Assembly: GCA_964036315.1 (NCBI GenBank)
Contig: OZ038509.1
Span: 32,649,603 to 32,713,602 of the forward strand
Reading direction: 5' to 3'
Length of the DNA stretch: 64,000 nucleotides
Source of the DNA: Acanthosepion esculentum
Taxonomy: Eukaryota; Mollusca; Cephalopoda; Sepiida; Sepiidae
Below the pieces are notes generated by a model. That model had not been told where the DNA came from and did no database searches. It saw only the letters and a program-made list of their open reading frames with translations. A program made the position numbers and the translations under genes. Positions 1 through 13,119 of this stretch are shown here, piece after piece. How positions within the stretch are numbered: the stretch's first letter is position 1; each line of letters begins with the position of its first letter.

Positions 1-1000
1 CAAACAGCGATTATACTCTTCATGTGTTGTCATAGTTATTTTTTTTATTATTGTCGTTGGCTTCCAAGAGGTTTATAGGATGAGAACTGTCTGTTTCCAA
101 TGTCAGAACAGCATCAATATGGATTGTATAAATTCCAAGTGGAATGACAGTCGTTTTGATAGTTTTGACATATATAATATCGTTACTAAGATGATAGTTC
201 TGTATGTCATTGAATATAGTTTAGAATAAATATACCTTCAAAGATTTGCAACGCACTTTCACTATATTGCATCATGGCCTCTTCAATGCATTATCCTCTG
301 ATTTAAGCAAGGGGCTTCAATGCGTAGTAATTGTTTCTAAATATGTTGTGAGCAGAGGAAATTTATTATCACCTGTCATTCATTATCACTCATCTTAAGG
401 GCACTAGATTATTGAATTTTATTATAGAAGTGTTATCCATCCAGGATATTCTAACTACAAGTTTTATTTTCAAAACACAAAGATGAACGTTTAAATGCTA
501 AGGGTTACGATATATTACTTTAGGTATTTCGTTAGTTTTAATTAAACTATTCACTTGTGTCAATATTTCATCGTCTACAATATGGGATGCTGAATCGCTT
601 GCCATTTTCTATCATAGCATGAAGTTTAAAAATATAAAGAATAACAGGAAATGTTGATAATTATGTTAACTTGGTTTTCCCAAGTCACATGTTAATCAAA
701 CAAGTTAAACTGGAAGTACTGGCCTCTTTCCTTGTTTGAAAAAAATGAGACCACTGAACGTGCAATCTACATCAGAGGTGAGTCAGGACAAAAAGACATG
801 AAAGATAACAATGCAGTACCGAGGTGGGTACAGGATAGACTTTAACAAGAGGGCTGGTGAAAAGTTATCAGCCTAACCAAGGAAACCGTCCAAAACAAAA
901 TCATTGAATCGTATTTAGAGATGTCGTTCGAGACAAGAACTTTTCATTCCCCCAACCTACATTTATCCTCCCATTTGTTATTTTGAGTGCCATACACAAA
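1..1000. other. AT-rich DNA, no gene recognised
   Basis: No coding or RNA gene could be supported. A 26-bp stretch near 815-840 (core GAGGTGGGTACAGGATAGAC) recurs near 2546-2571, and the segment around 460-550 has a diverged relative around 2880-2990. The stretch therefore probably consists of old dispersed repeats. Confidence 0.4.
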
Positions 1001-1006
1001 GAAATG

Positions 1007-1007
<1 letters not shown>

Positions 1008-1079
<72 letters not shown>
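1008..1079. repeat. (CA)n-(TA)n compound microsatellite
   Basis: Pure CA dinucleotides pass directly into TA dinucleotides. Apparent reading frames of alternating Y/I and V/C across it are artefacts. Confidence 0.95.
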
Positions 1080-1204
1080 CAACACGGTAATGTTCTCTTC
1101 CTTTAATAATGACACCAAAAAGTTTGTCCGGGAATATGAAAGGATCCAATTGAAAAAAAATGTAGAAAACACTTGTCTAAAATATTCGATAAAACATGCC
1201 TCAA

Positions 1205-1460
1205 TATCTATAACTTATAGTAATTCATCGAGTCTAGAAGAATCCTCAGAGGAATGCAGAAAGCACCGGACGGCCGTTTCGTCCTATTTGGGATCATCAG
1301 TGCGCATACACTGCCGAAAATAGAACCCGGACCGTCACGATAAAACGCAAGCGTCATATCACTGAACCAACGAACGGGCTTCGGTGACAAAGAAGAAACT
1401 GACTTGACTCGATATAGTGCCGCTACTTACCAAATTCCCTGGTGATGCTCATGCAAGTAT
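1205..1460 (-). mobile_element. tRNA-derived SINE-like repeat with hammerhead motif, copy 1
   Basis: This segment is similar to 33966-34215 over its whole length. Read on the minus strand it begins with a tRNA-like module, roughly 1400 down to 1320, with a degraded B-box-like stretch. The module is followed at 1305-1263 by a hammerhead-like core. Two copies 33 kb apart sharing the same order of parts make it a dispersed element rather than a local feature. No target-site duplication was resolved. Confidence 0.6.
1263..1305 (-). ncRNA. hammerhead-ribozyme-like motif (damaged), SINE copy 1
   Basis: On the minus strand the conserved core CUGAUGA is followed by a short stem (UCC/GGA, loop CAAAUA), then GAAA, the palindrome CGGCCG as a minimal stem III, and UC at the predicted cleavage site. 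Compared with the 34-kb copy, one CUG and one G have been lost before and after the core, which weakens stems I and II. The consensus of both copies would restore a 5-6 bp stem I. Type I hammerheads with palindromic stem III are known to act as dimers. This copy is probably inactive. Confidence 0.5.
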
Positions 1461-1472
1461 CACTTATATCAC

Positions 1473-1529
<57 letters not shown>
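1473..1529. repeat. (CT)n-(AT)n microsatellite
   Basis: A CT run passes into an AT run and abuts the 5' side of the PLE fragment that follows. Confidence 0.95.
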
Positions 1530-3714
<2,185 letters not shown>

Positions 3715-4010
3715 TCCACTTCCTTCTTCCAGTGTATGTAGGCGTAATGTATAAAACATAAGAAAATTCTATTCCAACAATTTCTTTTTCCGTACTTCCC
3801 GCCTATGGAAATCCCTTCCATTTACTTGCTTCCTGACAAGTACAGTCTTTAAAAATTTTAAATGGAACGTCAATCGCCATGTTCTATCTTTTTGAATCTC
3901 GTTTATCTTTTGTCCTTTCGTTAATCGTCCCTGTACTCAGTCTTTTCTTTCATTTCACTCCCTGTAACTCACTGTATACTAGTGGCATTCCCGCCTTGCT
4001 TCGGGTGAAA
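3715..4010 (+). mobile_element. LINE 3' end fragment
   Basis: The plus strand keeps a frameshifted remnant of the end of a LINE reverse transcriptase, where WNVNRH-like residues near 3860-3895 match KCNVNRHLL in the 28-kb copy. It is followed by the 3' tail signature CACTAGTGGCATTCCCGCC-like sequence and TTCGGGTGAAATGATAA near 3970-4015. The same tail occurs inverted at 9775, 10605 and 27955. Only the last few hundred bases survive. Confidence 0.5.
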
Positions 4011-4014
4011 TGAT

Positions 4015-5215
4015 AAAAAAACAACAAAAAACTTATAGGCAATTTTGAATTCTGATTGCGATGATTACAAATATTATTTCATTTTTTTAAAATATTTCAG
4101 TATGGCTTAATTTTTCATGGAAAAAGAAAATGACAAAAATCCTGCGCAGATATTTTACAGGCAAAAATCCCCAAAGAACATTGAAATTTTAACCAGATAC
4201 AATAGGAAAGTTAATTTTGTATTTTTCGCAGTAATTTCCTCATCTTTATTATATGTCTTTTCATTCATACTTATATCCTGATCTTCGTTGTTATCCTCAC
4301 AATGTTCCAGTCGTGTACCCTCCGACTTTCTGTCTGTCATACTCGGAAACCTCCTTGGAATTTCAACAAAGATTGTTCCCATTCTGCTTTTCATGTCTAG
4401 GGGAGATAACTCTTATCATTTAATACTCTCCAGTTTATGTTTGTGTCACTTGCCTTTTCATCTATTGAAAAAGCGGTTATGAATTTTCAGCAGGCTCCTC
4501 CCCAATCCGAAGGGTTGAACTAATAACTGTCAGGGAACCAGTTCTTAAGCAACACTTTACTGCACTACGTCATATGGTGTGATTTTGAAGTCTTAAATCT
4601 GACGACTTTACTAGGTGTGGAGATGTTTGTTCAGTGTCCTTTCTTTCTTAATGAGAGTCTTCGAAATAGTGTACACCATAAGGCTGGGCCTATTGAGGAC
4701 TGTTGTTAGAACATAACAGATGCTGCCCTCTATGTAAAGTGAGAAAGAGTTTCAGAGGATCTGTAATCCATATAGCATCAGGAATCAGTTTTTAAAAGTA
4801 TCTCAACGAACGCTTCGAACCGTACCTGACTTAGGATCCCATGCAGCTGTCAAGGCATACAATTGAAAGATTGTAGTCGTTCAGGGAGAAAAGTTGAAAT
4901 CAAACACGTATAGAGTGAAAGGTATTCACCAACCCTTGTGGAATGATGCTAAGATAATTGACAGCGAAAAGCACTGGGAAATAAGAACTGTAAGTGTCAG
5001 CGAGATTGTCAGACTCACCAGTAGATCTAGCATAGAAATGAACACCGTCAAAGACTCAAGTTAAGAAAAAAGAACACCCCCAAAATTTACAACTTTAATA
5101 AGAACCTTAGGTCTAAATAACACCTTTTTATTGTCCAAGTGATACACGGACTGTTCTGTATAGATTTTTAACTAACGTGAGTTCAGTTCCAGGACTGGAT
5201 TGTGCGTTAAAGTGA
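4015..5215. other. unassigned AT-rich DNA
   Basis: No repeat or gene was recognised. A minus-strand frame of 79 codons (4394-4155) has ordinary residue composition (RRFPSMTDRKSEGTRLEHCE) and could be an isolated exon, but I recognise no family and see no supporting neighbour. Confidence 0.3.
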
Positions 5216-5216
5216 T

Positions 5217-5326
5217 ACTGGGTACAACAGAAATATCTGCCATATTTAAAATGTTGAAAGTATTGAAAAATATAAAATAAATCTTAAATAAATTTTAAAT
5301 ATAGCAGGTATTTCTGTTGCACCCTG
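5217..5326. mobile_element. hairpin MITE (~110 bp)
   Basis: The arms 5217-5252 and 5292-5326 are inverted copies (CTGGGTACAACAGAAATATC versus the complement of GATATTTCTGTTGCACCC-like sequence) with about four mismatches and a 39-bp spacer. Arms reaching the element ends and the short size are typical of a Tc1/mariner-type MITE. No internal coding sequence is present. Confidence 0.5.
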
Positions 5327-5559
5327 TTTCTCATTCAGAAAGAAACAGAGACAGACGACACAAAAACTACACAGACTAGCGAGAATTAACTGATACGCAA
5401 TTACCTCCTAAGCATAGCAAGCGGAAATGGAATAATCTACCCTCATGGATTGAATAAAGTGTTCAGTTCCAAATTACTGAGTACGATAGCTATGGTACAC
5501 TTAGCTAAACATTGTGATTATAACAACAAAAATGAACACCCTAGTCCGAATGGTAAAGC

Positions 5560-5861
5560 CTTGAATAATCACAATACATCATTTAAAAAATCCCTGACAT
5601 ACATCCTCTTTGTTGGCTTATTCACAACGTTTCAGTCTTTAACCTCTGGCTTTCTTCAGGTATCTTATCTTTTTACAAAGGAGTATATGTAGCGCTCACG
5701 TCTTTTTGTGTTCTTCTCTTGACCTTCTGTCGCGCTTTGTAAGCATTCGTATCTTCCAGTCTATACTTTTGGAATCCAAACTTCTTGCTTGATCCATCCT
5801 GATTAGTGGCTCTCATAATAAAATAGATGTAAGTAGCAGAAGATATTAGATAAAAAGGCAT
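5560..5861 (-). other. open frame followed by PLE-end-like motif
   Basis: A 62-codon minus-strand frame (5861-5673, with KKFGFQKYRLEDTNAYKARQ) is of unknown identity. Downstream on the same strand, near 5655-5615, lies CCTGAAGAAAGCC...GACTGAAACGTTGTGAAT. This resembles the CCTGAAGATGG...CGAAA..GTCGTGAAT terminal signature of the 25-kb repeat. A decayed PLE/hammerhead end is one explanation. Confidence 0.25.
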
Positions 5862-5930
5862 GAATGATGTTGAGATTTTGACTGCTTCGTCATCCTAACA
5901 TCAGAGCGCATCATTTATGTTTTATGGTTT

Positions 5931-6050
5931 ACTAATCGATTGATAAATTGGAAAATAATTCTATGTAACGTGTTTCGTCTTCTAAAAGAACTTCATCGGT
6001 CGAGACGCGTTACATAGAATTTTTCCACTTTGTCAATAGATTACCTAATA
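5931..6050 (-). repeat. PLE terminal hairpin (pLTR-like inverted repeat)
   Basis: The segments 5931-5977 and 6003-6050 are imperfect inverted copies, including a perfect 12-bp pair (ATTCTATGTAAC / GTTACATAGAAT). Both arms match the PLE type A 3' tail near 7755-7793 (ACGCGTTACA...TTTTTCCA.TTTGTC). The minus strand reads CGAUGAAG...AGAAGACGAAACACGUU, which recalls a hammerhead core with CCGAUGA in place of CUGAUGA. PLEs are known to carry hammerheads in their terminal repeats, so this is likely a decayed one. Confidence 0.45.
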
Positions 6051-6344
6051 CTGTTCTGTTATATATAAATTTATGTATCATTTTCTCTCATTATAAAGTT
6101 TGTCGATTATATAAATAAGTAAAGAAACATGAACTAAACCAATCAGGTTTACATTATTATTTTTGTTAGTCATATACGCCTTTCAAAGTTGCTTCTCATG
6201 TTTTATCATTCTCTCAACCAACATCTCTTCACTTCAATCATGTTCGTATTTATATTTTAGTGGTGAGTTTTTCTACCACTTTTTCGTATGTGAAAACTGT
6301 GATGTGATATTTTAATTATTTTGTGTGCGCATCGTGGCATAACC

Positions 6345-7740
6345 TTTTCATCAAAGCACTTTGCGAGAGCCATATCAAAAATTTTAACCCCACTCCTTGG
6401 AATAAAAAGTCCATCACATATAAAAAAAATTCAGGCAACATTGTTGAAAAAGGGAAACAAATATGACTAACAAACTTATGGCCAGTTGAGATGTAAAATC
6501 ACTTTACACTAATGTCCCGGTTGAAAAATGCTTAAATCTTTTAAAAAAGCATCTAAGACAATCAAAGATAAACTTCTCCTAATCAACAACTAAAATAATA
6601 AAAATCTGCTGTGTTATACCAATCAATGCTATTTTACATTTAATAATAATTTTTACAAAATAAAATTTGGATTACCAATGGGATCACCTCTCAGTGGAGT
6701 GATGGCATGTATCTTCTTAGAATCACTGGAATCTGTTTTTTCCCAAATATTTTACTTTTACATAAAAAATGACAGATAAAAATATTTTATTTTCCCTAGA
6801 TATTATGTTACACTGAGTTGACAGCAGCCTAAAACTTAGTGTCTACCGAAAATCAACTAATAGATCTTCTATTGCAATCATAACAATAGATAACAATAGA
6901 TCTTCTATTGCAATCATAACAACAAAATTAATTGTGGAATGATCAATGGATTATATTTAAGAACACTCAGAATTTGCAGCCCTCAATATTTACACGAAGA
7001 GGAGAAATATATTGAAAATACAATCAAGAACCTTCAATACCTTACTATTTCATTTTCAAACCAAAGACTCATAAAATATTCCAAAATAGAAAAGCTGTAC
7101 TTCCTGACAAAACCAACGAATAAAAAAATATTATTCTACCCACTAACTCTATCACAACTACAACTGAAAAGAATTTATCTAAACTCAGTATAAAATTTGT
7201 CACAACTACATCTAAAACGATAAAAGACTTAATCAAAACATAACAAAGCAACAAGCCAAAACTTAGAGAAATTTACTCTATCAACTGCAAGGATTGCCAG
7301 AAAGAATATATTGGAAAAACCTCAAAGATTTTAAACAAAAGTCTATATGAATACAAAAGGGAAATTAAAAAAAAACAGCACATAAAACGCATTGGTTGTT
7401 CACCATAACGAAACTGACCACAATGTTGACATGAAAATGTTACTCTAATTAAAAGAGGAAATAATTCACTAAGACGAAAATGTGTTTTTTCAATTGTGAG
7501 TTCATCCACATAAAAATTACGTCCAGGTTCTTACAACGTTTTAGCATTCTTGGTAGATTTTCTGTTATCACAATGTGGGATATTTAATAACAAAGATGAT
7601 GAAAAGAAAAAGAAAAAGAATATAAACGAATTTGGCTATACTGTAAAAAATTCTTTCAAAAATTTTGAAACTACGATCTTATCTCGTTCAAGCGCATGTG
7701 TAGTTACAACAACGTCAACAAAACCAGTCCGGTAAAGACC
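6345..7740 (+). pseudogene. PLE type A reverse transcriptase plus GIY-YIG endonuclease, degenerate
   Basis: Remnants appear in the right order across several frames. They are KILTPLLGIKSPS (6388-6425), DVKSLYTNVPV (6490-6523, RT motif A with its aspartate), YKIKFGLPMGSPLSGV (6655-6703, RT motif B), LKLSVYRKSTN (6830-6863), and EIYSINCKDCQKEYIGK (7267-7318), the CxxC-type GIY-YIG endonuclease start. VTLIKRGNNSLRR follows near 7440. The YADD/RYVDD box (motif C) is not visible and was probably lost in the damaged stretch near 6740-6800. A 36-bp direct duplication sits at 6862-6922. The element would copy itself by target-primed reverse transcription; this copy has many stops and frameshifts. Confidence 0.75.
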
Positions 7741-7791
7741 GCCTAACAGATGAAACGCGTTACAAATAAACTTTTTCCATTTTGTCTTACA

Positions 7792-7793
<2 letters not shown>
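7725..7793 (+). mobile_element. PLE type A 3' terminus
   Basis: CCAGTCCGGTAAAGACCG...GATGAAACGCGTTACAAAT closes the PLE and runs straight into (TA)n. The intact-looking form of the same end is found inverted at 37352-37300 (CCGATGAAGTCC...GATGAAACGCGTC). Confidence 0.55.

Positions 7794-7866
<73 letters not shown>
7794..7866. repeat. (TA)n microsatellite between PLE and mariner derivative
   Basis: About 73 bp of TA dinucleotide occupy the point where both the PLE 3' end and the missing left end of the next transposon meet. Confidence 0.95.
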
Positions 7867-8752
<886 letters not shown>

Positions 8753-8754
8753 GT

Positions 8755-9026
8755 TTTGTGCAGAACCATCCACACTTTTTGAAGGGCCGAATACAGAGAC
8801 CTGGTCTCCAAACGACCCCCCGCAGGTTTTGAATTTAGAGTTGTCCTTCTCCTAGACCAGTTGCCATCCAAGGCTATAGAACCCAGTCTGTCCTGCTATT
8901 TACCCATAACTGGAGTGAGCAGAAGAGGATTCATACTTTTCCCAAGGCAACGTAAGTGAATGTAATAGATTCGACTGGAATTCGAACCCGGCTTCCCTAT
9001 TCTTCAATTCAAGCCGCTAATAATTA

Positions 9027-9030
<4 letters not shown>
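8755..9030 (-). mobile_element. tRNA-derived SINE-like repeat
   Basis: The sequence near 8965-8998 is a good polymerase III B box on the minus strand (complement of CGACTGGAATTCGAACCCGG). The same block with the preceding AGTGAATGTAA occurs at 14570-14615, and a weaker one near 9910. The rest of the unit was not recognised. Confidence 0.4.

Positions 9031-9072
<42 letters not shown>
9030..9072. repeat. (TA)n microsatellite
   Basis: A 43-bp TA run lies at the end of the SINE-like repeat. Confidence 0.95.
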
Positions 9073-9076
<4 letters not shown>

Positions 9077-9774
9077 TGAAATAACCGAACAAAGTATATA
9101 AGATGGAATTCGTTAAAAGCAGTTGGATGGTGTATTTTCTTGTTGATATTTAACTCCTTTTACGTGAGAATTAACAAAACATAACTCAAAAAATTCTACG
9201 GAAAACTCGTTACCACGGTAAACCTGCTACACAAAACATTCTGGTCATTTTGAAAAAAATTAAGAGTTAGTAAAAATTAAAAAGATATCCGTGAACAAAT
9301 CAATGAGTTGCATATAGGAAAATGTTAAAAATATAGGAAAATGTTATAGTCGTTTGACATCTGAAAATAAAAATGAACGATTGTTATGATGAGAAAAATG
9401 AAGTGCATATAGCCAATGAAAACAATGTAATACTTATAATTCGAATATAATTTATGATTATATGTTATATAAATATTGAGGTAGGTAAAAAATTGAATTT
9501 AAAATTTTATGATATTTAACCAGTATTATTTCAATCCGAAAAGGTGATATGTTATAAAATCTAACTTTTTGATTAATGGAATTAAATCATTATAAGTGAT
9601 TCAGTAATTTTCCTTGACGATTTATGATGAATACATGTGACTATTTTGGCGTTTTTAAAATCAAACGGATGGTTTATATTCTGTACATTGGTGAATAAAG
9701 AATTTAATGTATTCCCGATTTTGTGTTCATAGATCCGATTTCTTTTAAAGTTCACTGTGTTTTACGAATATATA
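9073..9774. other. unassigned AT-rich DNA
   Basis: No gene or known repeat was seen. Part of it (near 9390-9720) has a diverged direct copy at 10090-10600: both contain a GGTGATRTGTTATAAAA stretch and a TTAATGNNATTAAATC stretch, so the two were duplicated together with the LINE tails at their right ends. Confidence 0.4.
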
Positions 9775-9905
9775 TTTTCTTTAAAGCAAGGCAATAAAGC
9801 CACTAAGACGCAAAGAATTACCGAGTGTGAGTGAATAAGGAAAAAAGAAAGCATTATTAAAGAGAGAGAACAATAAAAGATCAGGAATTAAGAAGACAGA
9901 AGATA
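9775..9905 (-). mobile_element. LINE 3' tail fragment
   Basis: The complement of AAGCCACTAAGACGCAAAGA, followed by GAACAATAAAAGATCAGG...GACAGAAGATAA, matches the tails at 10610-10750 and 27960-28080. Only the extreme 3' end is present. Confidence 0.5.
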
Positions 9906-10604
9906 ATGAACTCGACTGGAATTCAAACTCTGTTCTCCGATTTCTCCTTCCGAGACGCTTTCCATTACACAATCCACACATCCAAACTTACAGCACCTGG
10001 CATTCCATAGCGGTCACCAATACTGACCAGGCTCGACGTTGCTTAACTTAGTAGAGAACCGGTGTTTCAACTTGATATGACCGTAAGCCATAAAGTTTCT
10101 ATATTCAAAGAAAATAGTGAATACTCATAATTGAAAATATAATTTCTGATTATTATTTATATGTTAATGAAAGTATAGAATTTAATTTAATTTTTTAATC
10201 TTTTTTTTTAGAATTTTAACTTTTATTTATTGTAATGTCGTTTTCTGAGCCAGAAAAGGTGATGTGTTATAAAAACAATTTTTTGGATTAATGTGATTAA
10301 ATCTTGATCTCATAGCTGATTCAATAATTCTTCTAGATGATTAAAGATGAATAAATTTAAACATTTTAGCGCTTTGAGAGTTTTTAAAAACATAAATGTT
10401 TTTAGAGCTTTTTTAAAATATCTCTGCGTGTGTTTCATTTTCTACAGGTGGACATTGTACTGTCATATTATTGGTTATTTATTTGAAATCTATTTGATAT
10501 TAAATTTATATTTATGTTTTATATTTATCATTATACGCGATTCTCACTTATTTTATTATATTTAAGTTAAATATTTGTTTATCAAATTAACATTTTGGTT
10601 TTTT

Positions 10605-10935
10605 AATCATTTCACTCCAAGCAAGGCGATAATGCCACTAAGACGAAGGGAGTTATAGCGCGGGAAAGAGAATGAGAATACTTTAGTGTTGAGAAGGGAA
10701 GAAAGAACAATAAAGAAACAGGGTTCAGGAAGACAGAAGATGGCGAATGTCGTTGCTTTTAAATTTTTAAAAGAGTGTAGTTATCAGGGAAGCAAGAAAT
10801 TGAAATTGCGAGAAAAGTAACTGCTAGAATAAATAGACGGTTGCATTTAGTTAGTTCAACAGTAAAACAGTGAAACCTAATTGCCAATCAAGTATCACGT
10901 TTAAATTCATGCAAAAATCGTTTAACATGAAGAAG
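10605..10935 (-). mobile_element. LINE 3' end fragment
   Basis: The order of blocks is the same as in 27955-28280: CACTCCAAGCAAGGCG, CCACTAAGACGAAGGG, GAACAATAAAGAAACAGG, AGACAGAAGATGGCGA, then GGCGAATGT...TATCAGGGAAGCAAG and CACGTTTAAATTCATG. On the minus strand this is the end of a LINE reverse transcriptase frame plus its 3' tail, with frames broken. Confidence 0.55.
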
Positions 10936-11176
10936 AAAAAATATGCAACAGTAGACGAAGAAATGTCTGACTTAAAACAAATTCTCTTGACTTTAGTATG
11001 AAATGAACTAAAACTTGAAGTATTAAAATAATTTGATTTGCATTAAATAAAAAATGTCAAGAAAATAGTTCTAGGAAATATTGACAACTGTTTCAAGGTG
11101 TTTTAAAATATTTTGAATCCTGAGAAAAGATTTGATTGAATCATCGTTAATAAAGTAAAGATCTAGACAACTATAT

Positions 11177-11262
11177 AGTTTAACCCGGATATAAGAGACC
11201 CGGATATAAGATACTTATTCTCCGGTCCCTTCAACTCTCTTATATCTGGGTTACACTGAATT
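11177..11262. mobile_element. hairpin MITE (~86 bp)
   Basis: The arms AACCCGGATATAAGAGA (11181-11198) and TCTCTTATATCTGGGTT (11237-11254) are inverted copies, and the ends CAGTGTAACCC and TATAGTTTAACCC recall pogo/Tigger-like termini. No coding capacity. Confidence 0.45.
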
Positions 11263-11502
11263 GTATGATCAGATTAATGATAAAGAGAGAAAAAACTGAT
11301 AAATAATAAATTTAAAATTAACATTTCTTAAAAGTATGATTAATTTTTAATTTTCTAATGATAAATTAATTTTATTTTCATTTGATTGAAATAATAAAAT
11401 GACGAACTGTATGATTTTTAATAAAAATAGACTAATTAATGATGTTATTAATAAACTTTGGATTTATTAAGAAAAAAACAAAATTCCAACACGTTATTTC
11501 CA

Positions 11503-11850
11503 CTATTTACATGGTTCGGACTATTGCCCTCATTTTTATTGTCCTATTCACATGGCCCAATAGATAAAAACGTTGATTGAAGAAATTCAGTAACTTGACT
11601 GAAATTGTTGTGAGTTCAATACCTGGCTACAGTAGAGGTGAACAAAAACTTTACTGAAGGGAGATAACTGAAACTGAGATATCCAGAAATGGCATGGCAC
11701 ATAGAACTAGAACAATCTACTACGGTGGACATAAATAAAGGGTTCGATTCGAAATTCAAACGTATATCTCCTGAAGATGGCTTGAATGTACAAACGTCGT
11801 GGATATGGCAATAAAGATGAAGGCAACAGTCCGAACAATCTAATTACAAT
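11503..11850 (+). mobile_element. composite repeat with tRNA-like core and inverted ends, copy 1
   Basis: The ends are inverted copies: GTTCGGACTATTGCCCTCAT near 11518 and the complement of ATGAAGGCAACAGTCCGAAC near 11815. Inside lie an A-box-like block (TGGCCCAATAGATAAAAACG, 11553) and a B-box-like block (GAGTTCAATACCTGGC, 11611). CTGAAGATGGCTTG...ACGTCGTGGATATGG follows at 11785-11805. The larger copy at 24958-25590 has the same order. The hammerhead-like end is decayed here because GAAA has become CAAA. Confidence 0.55.
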
Positions 11851-12068
11851 ACTCTGTCTCAGACAGATATTGCAAACACATTATTTCGCAAAGTAGTCAT
11901 AAAATGACCATCAGCATAACATTACTAAAATTCTAACAAAATTCATTTAAAAGTTTTATTTTGAAAAAAAGAAGAAAGTTTAAGGAAACAAAAAAAGAAT
12001 CGATTTCTCATACATATAAATATAAAAATGCCAAAAAGAAAAATACTGATAGATTAATAGCCTTTGTA

Positions 12069-12148
12069 TTAGGTTGGTGCAAAAATAATGTCGTTTTTTG
12101 ACGTTCAAATTCATGTGAGAAAACGACATTATTTTTGCACCAACCTAA
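12069..12148. mobile_element. 80-bp mariner MITE resembling MADE1
   Basis: The element is a near-perfect hairpin: its first 29 bases, starting TTAGGTTGGTGCAAAAATAA, are repeated exactly in inverted form at the other end. TA dinucleotides flank it. Human MADE1, the 80-bp relic of the Hsmar1 mariner, has the same length, the same terminal sequence with one difference in the first 20 bases, and the same hairpin form. The transposase that moved this copy would be of the cecropia type of mariner. Confidence 0.8.
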
Positions 12149-12346
12149 TAGTTGTGTTGAAATTAAAATCAAAGAAATTATTAATCCAAAGTTAATAACG
12201 GCTGTCAATACTTCCTCTAATGAAACTAGAGGTAATATTACTGCTAATATACTATTGGTGTATAAACTCTAACACCAAATATGAAAATGCCTGACGTTCT
12301 GAGAAAATAAGTTTATATAGTTAAATTTGTTCTTTGTCACTACTAG

Positions 12347-13020
12347 TTCCTGTAGTTCAAGTGGTAAGAGCAACTGTCATGGTTCCTGCAGTTCAAGTGG
12401 TAAGAGCAACTGTCATGGTTTCTGCAGTTCAAGTAGTAAGAGCAACTGTCATGGTTCCTGCAGTTCAAGTAGTAAGAGCAACTGTCATGGTTCCTGCAGT
12501 TCAAGTAGTAAGAGCAACTGTCATGGTTCCTGCAGTTCAAGTAGTAAGAGCAACTGTCATGGTTCCTGCAGTTCAAGTAGTAAGAGCAACTGTCATGGTT
12601 CCTGCAGTTCAAGTAGTAAGAGCAACTGTCATGGTTCCTGCAGTTCAAGTAGTAAGAGCAACTGTCATGGTTCCTGCAGTTCAAGTAGTAAGAGCAACTG
12701 TCATGGTTCCTGCAGTTCAAGTAGTAAGAGCAACTGTCATGGTTCCTGCAGTTCAAGTAGTAAGAGCAACTGTCATGGTTCCTGCAGTTCAAGTAGTAAG
12801 AGCAACTGTCATGGTTCCTGCAGTTCAAGTAGTAAGAGCAACTGTCATGGTTCCTGCAGTTCAAGTAGTAAGAGCAACTGTCATGGTTCCTGCAGTTCAA
12901 GTAGTAAGAGCAACTGTCATGGTTCCTGCAGTTCAAGTAGTAAGAGCAACTGTCATGGTTCCTGCAGTTCAAGTAGTAAGAGCAACTGTCATGGTTCCTG
13001 CAGTTCAAGTAGTAAGAGCA
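12347..13020. repeat. 36-bp minisatellite, 19 copies
   Basis: The unit begins GGTTCCTGCAGTTCAAGTAG and repeats every 36 bp with almost no divergence. Only the first three units differ, at single bases. Each unit carries a PstI-type CTGCAG. Since 36 is divisible by three, frames stay open in three registers, for example a 12-residue repeat SCSSSSKSNCHG on the plus strand. That frame lacks an ATG and has no flanking coding sequence, so a minisatellite is favoured over a gene. Confidence 0.9.
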
Positions 13021-13119
13021 AGTTCGAAAAGGGGAAACCGGAAGTGAATTACTTTAAGGATTCGCTTGTTTTTATATCCTCAGAAATATATGAGAGAAGT
13101 TTGATGCAGTGTACTTGAT

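Noticed and set aside
12327..13118. 263-codon Ser/Cys-rich open frame, called as a gene
   Set aside because: No ATG, frames open in three registers, minisatellite structure. Kept only as a repeat with a low-probability coding alternative in the findings.
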